The notes under the pieces: generated by a model
Database searches by the model: none
Seen by the model: only the letters and a program-made list of their open reading frames with translations
Told to the model about the DNA's origin: nothing
Shown here: in pieces, positions 24,863-38,516 of the stretch
Layout: the number at the start of each line of letters is the position of its first letter
Numbering within the stretch: the stretch's first letter is position 1
From: Solen grandis
Taxonomy: Eukaryota > Mollusca > Bivalvia > Adapedonta > Solenidae
Reading direction: 5' to 3'
Length of the DNA: 64,000 nucleotides
Assembly (NCBI GenBank): GCA_021229015.1
Contig: CM037795.1
Span: 12,619,193-12,683,192 of the forward strand
Program-made: the position numbers and the translations under genes

Positions 24863-25644
24863 CACAGGGACTCGAAGTTGCATGGGGCGAATCATTTCGT
24901 ACTTAGTGGTAACATTAAAAATAGGATGGGAGGACACTGTTCTGAGACCAAATTTGGAAAAACGCGTTCATAACGAAATTCAACATTGAAAATGGACCAG
25001 GTTGTGTTTTAAATGAATAAATTCAGAAATTCTAAACGTAAATGAGGTAGTTTTTCTCTTGTAACGATAATATCGTTGATTAATTGTTCCAATCGAGCTT
25101 GACAAGAGCCGGGGAAACCTACTTCCAGTTTCTTTAGAAGTGAATAGAAAGGTAAGTTTTTATTGGTCAGTCAAAATGTAAACGAAACTGACATTTCCCG
25201 GGAAAACATCATTAAGTTACGGAGGCCCAGAATAGCATAAACAACGCGAACGAAAGTGGGCGCAATGTAATCATTGTCGGACAAGAAGGTACAGGGAAGT
25301 CATACCTGCTTACACAGTATTTGATTCAAATATGTTGACCAATAAGCGCTTACATTTTATTCATTAGAAAAGAAACCGGAAGTAGTCGGTCCCGGCTGTT
25401 GTCAAGCTCGATTGGGACATTAAAACACTTGTTAGTCATTTATAAGAGTAAAACCAACACGGGAAACGACACGATTCTATATATATATTCATTTCAAATG
25501 CGTATAAACCATTTTATTAATGATCGTTATTTGCCGAAAATGTGATATTCATAATATAGCCGAAAATAGTGTCCTCCCTTCCTTTTTTTAATGCTACCAT
25601 TATGTATGAAATGATTCGCCCCATGCAACTTCGAGCCCCTGTGT
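24863..25644. mobile_element. Foldback element with about 300-bp inverted arms and a unique loop
   Basis: Left end (from 24863) and right end (to 25644) are inverted copies. Both carry CTCGAAGTTGCATGGGGCGA and ATCATTTC, continuing through CATTAAAAA.AGG. The inner arms match again around CCAATCGAGCTTGACAA, GAAACC/GAC..ACTTCC and ATTGGTCA. The arms meet a unique loop of about 160 bp (about 25175-25336), which holds a P-loop-like reading frame. No transposase is present. No target duplication was identified. Confidence 0.82.
25216..25335 (+). pseudogene. P-loop (Walker A)-like coding fragment in the foldback loop
   Basis: An open frame of 40 codons is bounded by TAA (25213) and TGA (25336). It contains NVIIVGQEGTGKSYLLTQYL, which fits hydrophobic strand + GxxxxGKS + helix; GQEGTGKS is at 25279-25302. 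This is the nucleotide-binding loop signature of P-loop NTPases and GTPases (for example Roc/COR or STAND families). Only the first motif is present, so the family cannot be named. It occupies almost exactly the non-palindromic loop, consistent with capture of a host exon fragment. A chance match is possible because the frame is short. Confidence 0.45.
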
Positions 25645-26479
25645 GAATGTCACACACGGAAAGTAATCCCTCAGAAACTATTTATTTCGCAATGACTTTA
25701 CCATTCCTGAAGATGGTTAGAAGTTATGAAATTTGATATAAAAGATAAATAAGTTTTTTACAGCATTTTTAAATCGTCAGTATGGTTATCTCTTATAGTT
25801 CCATTAAACAAAGATTAGCAGCTACCGGTAGTCTAAATCTCACAAAAGCACGTGACAAATTGTTTATCTCTCGCAAAGTCACGTTTTCAAATATCTCCTA
25901 TTTGAATATATGTGAAAGTAAAATGTGTCTTACAATAGAACATTACAATACCATCAAAATGATACCTTATGTATTAATTTATGTATTATTTATTAAATAA
26001 GACAAGAAATGGAAATGTTTTAGGAAAGTATCAATATGTTGATAACTATGTAAACGAATTTTGAAAATAAATCAAACTAAAAATAAATTATTGCAGTAGA
26101 GAAATGATTATTTACAATATAATAACAAGTACTATTACATTTTCCTCGGTGATTTTTCCATACTATTTTTGGAAAGTTTACAATATTCAATGATCTGCTG
26201 TGTGCCTAAACAATACCTACCACTGACTTAAACAGGAGTTTCCTGTCCCTGTTTAATATGTCTTTGGTAAAATATTGCCTCCGTTGACAGTCATAAACTT
26301 ACGAATACAATCTCCTTTTGGGAGATCTCACACACATTTATCTGCCACAGTGAGTTGAAAATAGCTGAATTTCAGCTATGTTTTACTTAGAACAAAAACT
26401 ATATTTTCAGTCAATGAACCCACTTAGAGCTGTGCTTCAAGTAGTGGAACCTTAATGCATGGATTTTTCTTATCACCCT

Positions 26480-27560
26480 GAGTCCGTCGTCAACAATTTG
26501 CTATAAACGACATCTCCTCTTAAACCGCTGGACAGAATTTAATTAAATTTGGCAAGGATGATCCTTGGGTGAACATTCACAAAAGTTACTAAAATAAACT
26601 AGCTTAGAACTCTGGTTGCCATGGCAACGGAAAGAAAAAATATGAAAACTTTAAAAATCATCTCCTTCAAAACTACTGGTCAGATTTCAAAATGTTTTAG
26701 TACAAATGTTCCTTGGGTATCCCCCTACAAAGATTGCTAAAATTATTTCGATCCACAAAAAACATGGCCGCCATGGGCGGGGCTAATTTGCTTAAATATA
26801 TATAGTGAAAACTTTAAACGACATCTCCTCTGAAACCGCTTGACAGAATTTAATCAAACTTTTAAACTTGGATATAGCCTGATTTCTAAGTTCAGTATAA
26901 TACACCGAATATTAGTTATTTGCTACTTTATTCCTGCTCTTTTGTGACAATAATCTTGAATAATCAATGATAATAATAATGATAATGATAATATTTATAT
27001 ATCCTATTTATGGTTCATTTTCCATTGCATGTTTCATGTAAAATCATTGTTAAGTGTAATGACGAAAATATAATTATAAAAAAATTTTAAGAAAACAAAT
27101 TCCACCATTTTCTACTGTACATAAACATATATATATACAAATACATAATTATACTACTATAAACTTAAGCATTTCATTTCCAGCTAGTGTAACCTGTTAC
27201 TTGTCTTTAAGAAATTCAAAGTCTAAACATTCATTAAAGGTTATCCGAAAAGATTTATAAAAAAAAAAAAATATTAAGTTGTCCCTTAATTTTTTCCCCT
27301 CTGAAACCAATGGCCAGAATTTAATTTCAATTTGCACAAACGGTTAACTCATAGCCTTCTACCATAATTGCTTATTTTAAGTTTATTTCTTAAAAATGGA
27401 GCACCAGATGGTTGGCTAGTTTCCTAATAATTATACTGTTTATATATTTATAAAAAATCTTGGTAACAAATGGTCAGATTTTAATTTCATTTGGCACAAA
27501 TTGTCACCTCATAGTTCTCTACCACATTGCTAAAATAAATTTTATCCTTTGAAAAAATGA
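26480..27560. repeat. Diverged bivalve-type interspersed repeat modules
   Basis: Modules built around 'CATCTCCTCT.AAACCGCT' and 'CAGAATTTAATT.AA.TTTGGCA', followed by a statement-like 'CCTTGGGT...ACAAA' segment, recur at about 26505, 26660, 26820, 27300 and 27465 with strong divergence. One module carries the palindrome GTTGCCATGGCAAC at 26615-26628, a canonical RFX X-box. No coding capacity is evident. Confidence 0.55.
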
Positions 27561-28969
27561 TGTCTTAAGTGGGGGCAGCTAGTTTCTGTATGTACTCTTC
27601 ATATACATGTATATAGTTAAATTCAAAATCATTTTCCTGAAGCTAATAATCAGAAATGTATTTTTCCTAATGATATCATGGTCCTTTCCTGCAATTCTAT
27701 CAAGTTATTGATCCCATGGAAAATGAGACCTTATTTTCTATTAATTATAATCTGTATAAAAACTCTGAGCATTTATTGCTACTAAAGGTCAAATCAAGTG
27801 GCCTGAAATGTTATAATTAGGTGCATGGTATTCTGCCCTCTATTGTCCTTTATTAAAAAAATTGTGTTTTCCTTTCCTGGAGCATAATTCTCTTTATTAA
27901 ATTAAGCTAATGATATTTGGTACATGCATCATTGACGTGGAGCGGATGTGTCGCAGGCAACTTTTTCTATTAGAGCGTCTTTTCCTTTCAGAGTTGGAGT
28001 CTTTTTTAAATAAAAAAAAGAGAAAATCTGCAGCATTACTTTGTTTCTATTAAAATTGTCTAATGTTGTTAATAAATATTTCCAAGAAGAGCTCTTCTCT
28101 TCAGTGTTTTTGCGCTTTTTGGAAAATATGTCCGCAGTGTTACTTTGTTCTTATTTAAGATAGGCTGATGATATATGCTAAATGTATTGACGGCTTGTAA
28201 AGGAGGCTATAATAAATTTTGGAGAATGGCCCTTCACTTTCATAATCATTTACCTTTGTCTTTAGATAAAATCTCTTATTTAAGATCAGCTGATGATATA
28301 TGGTTCATGTACCAATAAAATGGAAATCATGTGTTATTGTTCTTGTTAAACAATGTCCACAGCATAATTCACAATATATTCAAGTCGTTATCTCCGCTTT
28401 AACTCAGTCGATGTGCCCCAAGCTTCGCACATGCCTTGATCATCTTCAGATCAACTTGTAGAAACAGGGACAGTAACTCTTACAAATATTTTTTTTTTTG
28501 GTAAATTTATATAATATCTCCACTTTATATATACATATCGAAAGCTATTGAAAAAACATTTTCTATGCATTCCTTTTTTTTCCTTGCTGTATATTAAAAT
28601 TACTTCTTGAAAAAAAATACACAAAAATAAGATTTTCTTTTACAATGTTTAATCTTTTACCACACTAAAACTTTATAAAACCTTAGTCACCATCCATTTT
28701 TTTTCTTCTGTAAACTAACTTATGTAGTGTCAATAAGTAACACTTATCAGTCAGAGACGGTTGTAAGTAGAAGAACAATCACCCTTTAAACAAGGGGCCC
28801 AAGGCTGAAATCTTGGTTTGGCCGTACAGTTTTCTCACTTGGTTATTTTGCACCGAACAAGGATCATTATAGAATCTCCAATGATCAGGAACATTATTAA
28901 TTTGATCTCTGTAAATCCTGCAACGAATTCCAAATTGGCAAGGAATATGTAACTGTTATCATTGGGAAA
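27561..28969. other. AT-rich intronic stretch
   Basis: Nothing recognised apart from weakly repeated phrases such as 'TGATGATATATGGTTCATGTACCA' variants near 27910, 28150 and 28290, suggesting three diverged modules of about 140-240 bp. Confidence 0.35.
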
Positions 28970-29020
28970 CTTTTGTAAGTGGTCCCTGGTTTTAGTCCTG
29001 GTCTAGCTGCACATTTTTTC
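28970..29020 (+). repeat. tRNA-like SINE head remnant (family C)
   Basis: GGTCCCTGGTTTTAGTCC followed by TGGTCTAGCTGCACATTTTTTC resembles the 3' half of the tRNA-like head at 30105-30190, including the GCTGCACATTTTTT exit sequence. The 5' half is not recognisable. Confidence 0.45.
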
Positions 29021-29433
29021 GCCTTCTTAAATTGAAACGCTTTTGTTTCCTCCAAATATGTATATCTGGCCTTTGTTTCAATATTTTTACGTAATGTATG
29101 TCTTTTCATTTTAAGATTCCCTTCAAGTCTTGGCACTAGTTTTCTATTTATGTACATGTACTTCAATATATATACTTACGTAAACAAGTTCACATCTCAG
29201 TAAAGGTTATGTAAAAATAAAAAACAATTTGTTTTCCTGTTAACCCACATAAATGGTATTATCAGTTTTTCTTTCCCGCCGTGCTTATTTCAATATGCTC
29301 TCACAGGCAGCACTTTTGTACTTGTACGTAGTGATGTGGAAACAAACGGGCTGCACACTTTTCTCGTCCAATTTCATTAGCTGCATCACACTGACATTAA
29401 ACACGTTTGTTTATATAAGACGTAATAAAATAG

Positions 29434-29671
29434 TTACATGTTTCCACTAACCCGACCGACCCCCCCCCCCCCCCCCCCCTTCTTTTTTATTTTTTTTGTT
29501 CCGACCCTAGAGTTTTTTTCGTAGTTTTCGGCTTATTACGGATGGAAAACGCTATTTTTCGTCAAATTTTATAAAACATAAGGTAAAAATGGAAAACAAG
29601 TTTAGAATAAAAAAAATGTTTAGCCGACCCACCGACCCTATTCTTTTCGGAGATGTAAGTGGAAACAAACA
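29434..29671. repeat. Possible short MITE with homopolymer C core
   Basis: Short imperfect inverted ends (ATGTTTCCACT at left, AGTGGAAACAAAC at right) enclose a 20-base C run (29461-29480) and CCGACCC motifs. Related GGGTCGGTAGG sequence occurs beside the poly-A tract at 40355-40450. The ends are short, so this is tentative. Confidence 0.35.
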
Positions 29672-30104
29672 ACTTTTTTCGCCTAAGGCAACTATGCAGA
29701 GTTCTAGTTCTTCGTGTGTGTGTTTTTTTTTGTTTTTTTTTTGATAGTAGGTCTATATATTACTTCAACAACGGTAAGCATCCGCATTCTTATTTTGTTA
29801 TTTCAATAGTACGTGTATAACAAAAGAAAATTATTTATGTGTGAAAAAAGCCACAAACCATCTAATATTTCAAAAAAAAAAAATAGAACTTGGCAGTGTG
29901 TTGTTAGCCATTTTGTATCAGTGGCTTTTTGCGTCTGTATGTATAAGGAATTACATTCGCATTGAATCAGACTCAGTATCGGTATCTGAATCTGACAACA
30001 TTGTAGAGAGGGTCGTTTTAGGTTGACCTTTATATAAGCCAATCAAATCGGCGTCTACCAAATCGTAAGGTACACCGCATCAATCTCGCAATAAGATAGA
30101 AAGA

Positions 30105-30190
30105 TATGTAAGCGGTCGGTAGGTCATTTGGTAGAGTATTCGCTCTGTAAGCAAAAGGCCCCGGGTTGAGTCCCGGTCAAGCTGCACATT
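30105..30190 (+). repeat. tRNA-like SINE head (family C)
   Basis: GGTCATTTGGTAGAGTATTC followed by CTCTGTAAGC and CCCCGGGTTGAGTCCCGG fits a tRNA D-arm, anticodon arm and T-arm with internal A- and B-box promoters. Instead of a mature tRNA end it continues into GCTGCACATTTTTTC, also seen at 28990. It is therefore more likely a SINE head than a tRNA gene. Confidence 0.55.
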
Positions 30191-30561
30191 TTTTCACACC
30201 CTGTGACAAATGTTTTACCGAAGTCAGTTAGAAAAGCGCTATTTAATTGGTTTAAAAGCGAACACTTGTTTATGCATATAAATTACTTTAAAAGTCAATC
30301 TGACGTGAACCCTAATGCGATGTCGTTTCTTGATAATACTGACACACCGACCTTTATGCGCTCGTTTTGTAGATTGAGATTTAGTGGAGATTTTTCATAT
30401 CAAAAATTAATTTTGAATTTTGAGCCGAATACAGTTTTATGATTTTGCTGCATGTCTTATTACTTGTACCTCATTTTTCAGTAGAAAATAGAACTGTCTA
30501 TTTCTTCAGGTTGAGCGTTTCATTTTACCTGGATTAATTTTTCCATTCAGAAATGTCACAA

Positions 30562-30861
30562 CCGTCCCCGGTAGCCGAGTGGTTTGAGCGTCCGCCTCGT
30601 GAGCGGGAGGTCGTGGGTTCGGCATACCAAAGTCGTAAAAAAGGGTACTGTTATAGCTCCCTTGCTTGGTGCTCAGCATATAAGGGTAGTTGCAGGACTG
30701 GTTGGCCCGGTGTCAGGATAATGTGACTGGGTGTGGTATCATGCCACATGTCTACGACGTGATACTGTAGTGTGGCAGCACTAAATCTGTCTAAAGTAGA
30801 CATCGTCTTCAAACGACTGAAATACTGTCGCTTGGACGTTGAAGCCAACAAACAAACAAAC
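30562..30861 (+). mobile_element. SINE-A copy with B-box deletion
   Basis: Complete head-to-tail SINE-A with an ACAAACAAAC end. The B box is cut short: GGGTTCG is followed directly by GCATACCAAAG, about 14 bases of the usual T-arm being absent. Without the B box this copy is probably not transcribable by RNA polymerase III. Confidence 0.85.
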
Positions 30862-30914
30862 TATCTCAGTAAGATATATTGCTGCCTCACTGGATTTTTA
30901 CGCAGTTGACTGGT

Positions 30915-31090
30915 GCAAGTAACATCATCCTGACTTGGCTAACATGTCCTGAAACTACCCCTTTGTGCTGAGCGTCTATACAAGGGTCATCCAAAAATGT
31001 GAGACTGGTTAAACTTCTCAAAATAAATAACTAATTACAATTTTAACGACCTTGCCCGGGGATTAAACCCCCGACGCTCTAACCACTTGA
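30915..31090 (-). mobile_element. Degenerate SINE-A fragment
   Basis: ATGTCCTGAAACTACCCC, TGTGCTGAGCG and GGATTAAACCCCCGACGCTC are the reverse-orientation SINE-A landmarks in order. The rest is eroded. Confidence 0.6.
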
Positions 31091-32059
31091 AATTTGAAAT
31101 GAATAACTGAACCCCGTGGTAAAGTGATGGAAATCACCTTGCACATTACTTTCTTGTAATTACTTTGTTAATTCTCACTATGATTTCATGACAACATACA
31201 AAAATGTTAGCACTTTCAATATACTGATATAGTAATTTTGTGTGATCACGTGACCTAGCATAATTTGTATTGACAATTAGTAAATAATAATATGATCGTT
31301 TCTGTTCTAACTCACCAGGACCCTATCATGATTTTTTCATTTCCTTTGTTCCTATGGCGATGCCACGTATTCTGCTAAGATGTAAGGTAGGCAAGTTAAC
31401 TCTGTCTAAAAGGTGTCTCTGTACGATGAACTCAACTCATAAAAAGTGATTCTTAGAGTTCTATGCTGTAACTTTTCAAAGTTCTTGGCATAAGCGTGGT
31501 AACAGAAATACCATACAATAGGACAGTGGTTAAATTTAGACCTAATAAAGGATTTGTATATAAAATAAAAGTTTGTTGTCTGGGTCTTTATTAGGGTTTG
31601 CCTGACGACTTTGGTTGAATTAAAACTAACTCACTTAAGCGGTCAAAATAGATTCACGCCACCGCCTTACAAAAAGCATGGTACGTCATTTGGGGTTGCG
31701 CGGTGGGGGATTTAAGTCGGTAAGAACTCGCTTAGATTTTTTTTCTACTGGTGTAATTTTTTTTATATATGAGTGTCCATAAATTTGTATTACTGTTTGT
31801 CTCACATTTGTCACGACCGTAGGCCATAGCGACACCTTTGATATCGGCGGGAGGATGCGACTTACGTTACCGTTCAAAACATATTTTCACCTTACCTGGG
31901 CAGAATATGAAAATACGTTTGGACTGAAAAAGAGATTTTTCAAGGGACCGAGAAAGTGGGACAAACGGTTAATCGCAATTAAACCAATCAATTTTTGTAG
32001 TTCGGCAAGACACCATGGTCACATGATAATTAAGAATGTCAGTGACTGATGGGAGCCAA

Positions 32060-32560
32060 TCTCTTTCAGCGGAGTTTGTTTCTACCATTCAGCCCATCAC
32101 AGCTGTGGGTTCGAATCCCAGACTGGGAATCAGGTTTTTCATATATGGAGGCCCTCCATCTGGCACATGTTTCTACATGCCTGGATAAATGTATATAAGA
32201 AAAAAATAGAAGCCATCTTGCGGGCAATCAGAAAACATTTCTTTTTTTCTCTTTTAATATGTACAAAGAAGATCGATCTATTTGACATAGTCAAGTGTTT
32301 TACTAACACAGGACGACTTCTAAGTCGGATAAAATCTATTAAAACATTTTTCCAGACAATAGAAGCTGCGACCTCCTATTCTCTTTAAAAAAAATGAATT
32401 TCTGGACTGTGTTCTATACGTTGTGTCTCCTGAACGTTGCGATATGTCGGACATCTGGCAAAACAAGGCCTAGGGTTCCAAGTGATGGATCATCTTTATC
32501 AGTTGATAATTGTATTGCTATATGACTGAACTGTTGTCGTAGTAACGGTTTCCTCCATCA
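32060..32560 (+). mobile_element. Degenerate tRNA-headed SINE, SINE-B-like
   Basis: A good B box (GTGGGTTCGAATCCCAG) lies at about 32106-32122, followed by ATATGGAGGCCCTCCATCTGG. A SINE-B-like 3' end (GCTATATGACTGAACTGTTG) lies near 32517-32545, with unrelated sequence between. The two parts may be one element with an internal insertion or two independent remnants. Confidence 0.4.
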
Positions 32561-32998
32561 CTTATTTTGCCCTGTATGCAATATACCTGTAGCTGCAATT
32601 ATATTGCATTAATTTATCATGGAATATGATCGCTATTTATAATCTTTATACGAAGTTTCCAATAATTGTGGGAGAGTTGTCGCAAATACTTATGACAAAA
32701 TGGCATTTTAATATTGATTTTCCTGAATCAGATATCATTTTATACAATTAATTGATTCATAAACTCATTTTTCCCAGTCATATTACATACTTTAATGTTA
32801 CAATAATATTATTTTGAAAGATAAACTTTATTTTCCTCTTTCGTCAATAGGTATGTGAGGGTTGAGGGCATTCCACTCCATACTGTACATATCATATATA
32901 TATGAATTCAATACAATAAATATTATATTTACTATTAATAATCACTTCATAGATAGGTTTTGATGTATGCACCTTGAGATTTTTATTACATTTATTTT

Positions 32999-35903
32999 GA
33001 TATTTATATACACATATAGATATGTCTAGACACACATTTATATACACATATAGATAGATCTAGACACACATTTATATAAAGTCTAGACACACATATATAT
33101 ACACATATAGATAGATCTAGACACATATTTATATACACATATAATTTGTTCTAGACACACATTTATATACACATATAGATAGATCTAGACACACATTTAT
33201 ATACACATATAGATAGGTCTAGACACACATTTATATACACATATAGATAGATCTAGACACACATTTATATACACATATAGATAGATCTAGACACACATTT
33301 ATATACACATATAGATAGGTCTAGACACACATTTATATACACATATAGAAAGGTCTAGACACACATATATATACACATATAGATAGGTCTAGACACACAT
33401 TTATATACACATATAGATAGGTATACACATATAGATAGGTCTAGACACACATTTATATACACATATAGATAGGTCTAGACACACATTTATATACACATAT
33501 AGATAGATCTAGACACACATTTATATACACATATAGATAGGTCTAGACACACATTTATATACACATATAGATAGGTCTAGACACACATTTATATACACAT
33601 ATAGATAGATCTAGACACAAATTTTTATACACATATAGATAGGTCTAGACACACATTTATATACACATATAGATAGGTCTAGACACACATTTATATACAC
33701 ATATAGATAGGTCTAGACACACATTTATATACACATATAGATAGGTCTAGACACACATTTATATACACATATAGATAGTCTAGACACACATTTATATACA
33801 CATATAGATAGGTCTAGACACACATTTATATACACATATAGATAGGTCTAGACACACATTTATATACACATATAGATAGATCTAGACACACATTTATATA
33901 CACATATAGATAGGTCTAGACACACATTTATATACACATATAGATAGGTCTAGACACACATTTATATACACATATAGATAGATTTAGACACACATTTATA
34001 TACACACATAGATAGGTCTAGACACACATTTATATACACAGAGAGATAGATCTAGACACACATTTATATACACATATAGATAGGTAACAATATAGAATCT
34101 AACACACTTTATAACAATATAGATATCTAACAGACACACATTTATATACACATATAGATAGGTCTAGACACACATTTATATACACATATAGATAGGTCTA
34201 GACTTACATTTATATACACATAAAGATAGATCTAACACACATTTATATATACACATATAGAATAGTCTAGACACACATTTATTTACACATATAGATAGAT
34301 CTAGACACACATTTATATACACATATAGATAGATCTAGACACACATTTATATACACATATAGATAGGTCTAGACACACATTTATATACACATATAGATAG
34401 ATCTAGACACACATTTATATACACATATAGATAGGTCTAGACACACATTTATATACACATATAGATAGGTCTAGACACACATTTATATACACATATAGAT
34501 AGGTCTAGAAACACATTTATATACACATATAGATAGGTATACATATATAGATAGGTCTAGACACACATTTATATACACATATAGATAGATCTAGACACAC
34601 ATTTATTTACACATATAGATAGATCTAGACACACATTTATATACACATATAGATAGGTCTAGCACACATTTATATACACATATAGATAGATCTAGACACA
34701 CATTTATATACACATATAGATAGATCTAGACACACATTTATATACACATATAGATAGATCTAGACACACATTTATATACACATATAGATAGATCTAGACA
34801 CACATTTATATACACATATAGATAGGTCTAGACACACATTTATTTACACATATAGATAGATCTAGACACACATTTATATACACATATAGATAGGTCTAGA
34901 CACACATTTATATACACATATAGATAGGTCTAGACTTACATTTATATACACATATAGATAGGTCTAGACTTACATTTATATACACATAAAGATAGGTCTA
35001 GACACACATTTATATACACATATAGATAGATCTAGACACACATTTATATACACATATAGATAGTCTAGACACATATACACATATAGATAGATCTAGACAC
35101 ACATTTATATACACATATAGATAGGTCTAGACACACATTTATTTACACATATAGATAGATCTAGACACACATTTATATACACATATAGATAGGTCTAGAC
35201 ACAAAATTTATATACACATATAGATAGGTCTAGACACACATTTATATACACATATAGATAATCTAGACACACATTTATATACACATATAGATAGTCTAGA
35301 CACACATTATAACACATATAGATAGGTCTAGACACACATTTATATACACATATAGATAGATCTAGGAACACATTTATATACACATATAGATAGATCTAGA
35401 CACACATTTATATACACATATAGATAGATCTAGACACACATTTATATACACATATAGATAGATCTAGACACAATTTATATACAAATATAGAATAGATCTA
35501 GACACACATTTATATACACATATAGATAGATCTAGAACACATTTATATACACATATAGATAGATCTAGACACACATTTATATACACATATAGATAGATTA
35601 GACACACATTTATATACACATATAGAAGTCTAGACACACATTTATATACCATATAGATAGATTTAGACACACATTTATATACACATATAGATAGGTCTAG
35701 ACACACATTTATATACACATATAGATAGATCTAGACACACATTTATATACACATATAGATAGGTCTAGACACACATTTATATACACATATAGATAGATCT
35801 AGACACACATTTATATACACATATAGATAGATCTAGACACACATTTATATACACATATAGATAGGTCTAGACACACATTTATATACACATATAGATAGGT
35901 CTA
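32999..35903. repeat. 34-bp satellite array, about 85 units
   Basis: The unit is TCTAGACACACATTTATATA followed by CACATATAGATAG plus A or G. The A form creates AGATCT and the G form AGGTCT at each junction, giving two main variants intermixed along the array. Degenerate or short units occur at about 33069, 33420, 34085-34130, 34245 and 35060. Because 34 is not a multiple of 3, three units are needed per protein period, so the minus frames at 35195-35718 are repeat translations, not genes. Confidence 0.95.
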
Positions 35904-38090
35904 TGATTAAGTCTTTGACCCTCAAAATCCTTATCCCCCTCTTCTCTCAAACAAAAATTACTCCATAACACCAAACAAATTATTCCATTGTTGTACAAGT
36001 AAATCATTTTTGCCTAAAATATTCATTGTTTCCATTACAGTTTTATACTGGTAATTAAGAAAAAATCTTACCCCAATAACCGTTGGTAAAGTTCCCTTTT
36101 TGTCTTGCATTTATATATAAACTCTTTCATGAATATAAAAAGCAAATTAATGACAACATGTTTTCTGTCTTTATATCCTAATATAAAAGTATCAGCAGAC
36201 ATAATATTTAGAATACTGTCTTGATCAAAAAATAATTGCTGAATAAAATTTTGAATTACAGAGCAGTGCCAGAGCAAATGTTCAATTGTTTCAGAATCAT
36301 CTGAACAGAAAGTACATTTAGGATATCTTTATAGTTTATTTTATGTAACAGGTCGTTCGTACCTAAAATCCCGTGAATTATTCTGTATTGAAATCATTGT
36401 ACATAAGAGTATTTTGTTAGTGTAAAATGCAATTAGAAAATAGTTCTCCAGTCAAAATTTGGTATATTTACTCCCATTTTTTGTGCCATGTTTCGATACA
36501 TTTTAGCACAGTATTTGTTTTTGCAATTATATCATACATTGGTTGTGAACTTTTTTAGAATATCAACAAATGAAGGAGATAATAAAGGTCTGCACTTTTT
36601 CTTTCGATACATTCCTTCATATGTTTTAATGTATGATGTAACTTAATTTAAAATACCTTAGAAAGTCAGAAAATCTGTTTTTATTTTGTAAATTTCATTA
36701 AATTCTTTTAAATCATATAAATGTCCATGAACACTGAATAAGTCTCCAATGGTGTGTACTCCGGCGTGAAACCAGGCTTTTATAAAAACACAATTATGAT
36801 TTATTGTTATATTTGGATTGTAAAATAAAGGATAACCCAAAAGATCTTTTATCCCAAGGTTTTGTTTTTTGCACAATACAATATAGGAACTTGACATTTT
36901 TCCAAAATTCATTTTTGATTTTATATAATAACAACTTACATCACATAACATAAATTTCTTAACATCAAAATACAAGTGAACAATATCTTGCCTATTTCCA
37001 TTCGTAGATATAAGGCGCCTTACCATGTTATTTTTAAAACATGTACATGTATATAATTTTCTAAATCTACCATTTTTAAGCCTCAAATTCTTCAAATTGT
37101 TTGCAGATAATATCTTTTTTTACTCTATATTTGCCTTGCCAAATAAAATCTAATATAATGTTATTGAGCTGTTTTATGTAATGCGAAAATTGGTTAGTTA
37201 AAGATGTGAAAAGATGATTAAATAAGGGCAAAGTCAATGTTTTCACTACAGTTTTTCTACCAGTCGGGGAAAGTATTCTTCTTTTCCATTTTTTTAAGTA
37301 TTTTATGCATTTTGCTTATGTTGTCATCATAATTCAGCTAAATCATTCTCTCTAAAACTACATGGAATTCAATGCCAAGCATAATACATCCATGTTGGTT
37401 CCAGGAGAGTTTCCATTTTGTTTTAATAGTCTTAGAAATCTATTTCGCTTTTTCTATCCAAATTATTTTTGTTTTATCAAAATTTACTTTCAAACCAGAG
37501 AGAGAGAGAGAGGTTAGAGGGGTCAGGGTTTTAAGAGTTCCATTAAGAGATGTTTCGGAGCCGTCTAGTACTATAGGTGTATCATCAGTGAACAGAGATA
37601 GCTTATGTTCTATTTCATTTAATTTATACCTTTTATTTTTCTTATTTTCTCTGATCTATAATGAAAGGATTTAAGCACATAAGATAAAAATATTGCAACT
37701 GAGTGGATCTTCCACGTTGTATTGGAAAAAAGTTTGAAAGGATTTCACATTTGTTGATAGCAGAAATACTATTTTAATACAAAATTTTAAACCATCGTTT
37801 GATATCCTTACCAAAATTAAACAGAAATAAGGTTTTGTATACAAAGGACCAAGATAAAGAATCGAACGCTTTATCAAAGTCAATTAGTAACAGCAGGCCC
37901 GGAATGTTTTTGTCATCAGTATATGACATGATATCATAAATCAACCGTGTATTTTTTCCAATAAATCTTCCTTTGATAAAGCCTGTTTATCTAAGCTGAA
38001 TTTTATCTATTAAAAATATATCATTTTGCTATACAACCTGATTCAATTATAATTTTGGTTGCTCACTATTTTAATTATGCGCCTCCATGG
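35904..38090 (-). mobile_element. L1/Tx1-like LINE, decayed, 5'-truncated
   Basis: Minus-strand remnants in order: GKNTRLIYDIM and LLLLIDFDKAFDSLSW (about 37940-37860), SNIFILCA-type box (about 37680), catalytic loop F-T-D-D (37581-37592), KVNFDKTKIIWIE (about 37480-37440). An open 145-codon C-terminal frame (37095-36658) and a Cys-His motif C-T-F-C..E-T-I-E-H-L-L-W-H-C (about 36320-36255) follow. It parallels the plus-strand element at 7.75-11.86 kb but keeps both catalytic aspartates. A CT microsatellite has expanded inside the RT at about 37499-37512. Frames are broken throughout. Its 3' end directly abuts the 34-bp satellite. Confidence 0.8.
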
Positions 38091-38516
38091 AACAAATGAG
38101 CCCTTTTCAAATCCATGATAAATCAAAGCAATCCGTAATGAGAGACTGACGGCAGGATTTACATAGAAAAACTTTGATTATTTTTTCCAGCGTATAAGCA
38201 TGTTTGAATTCGGTATAATGCAAAGGGTATATAACTACCAAAACTGCACGTTTTCCTGCAATGTTGTACAAGTTAGGCAGCTAAATCATGATAACTCCGC
38301 CTGCAGTCTCTCGGTGTCTTGAGCGCTTTGATTTGTTTCGGAATGTCTTGGCACTGATTCCATTCATACATGTATATTGTATACCTAAGGTCATGACCCA
38401 CTTCAGTACTAGTGAACCTACTGTACATAATCGCATTGCATTCATTTGATAGGCTACTGAGCGCAGAATTATAAGATACGGACGTGCATTTCAATCGGCT
38501 CTTGTAATTATACATA

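Noticed and set aside
30105..30190. Functional tRNA gene
   Set aside because: T-arm and D-arm are good but the acceptor stem does not close and the sequence runs into GCTGCACATTTTTT shared with another repeat.
35195..35718. Secreted or membrane protein encoded by repeated Cys-rich frames
   Set aside because: Frames are conceptual translations of the 34-bp satellite; period and breaks follow the repeat.
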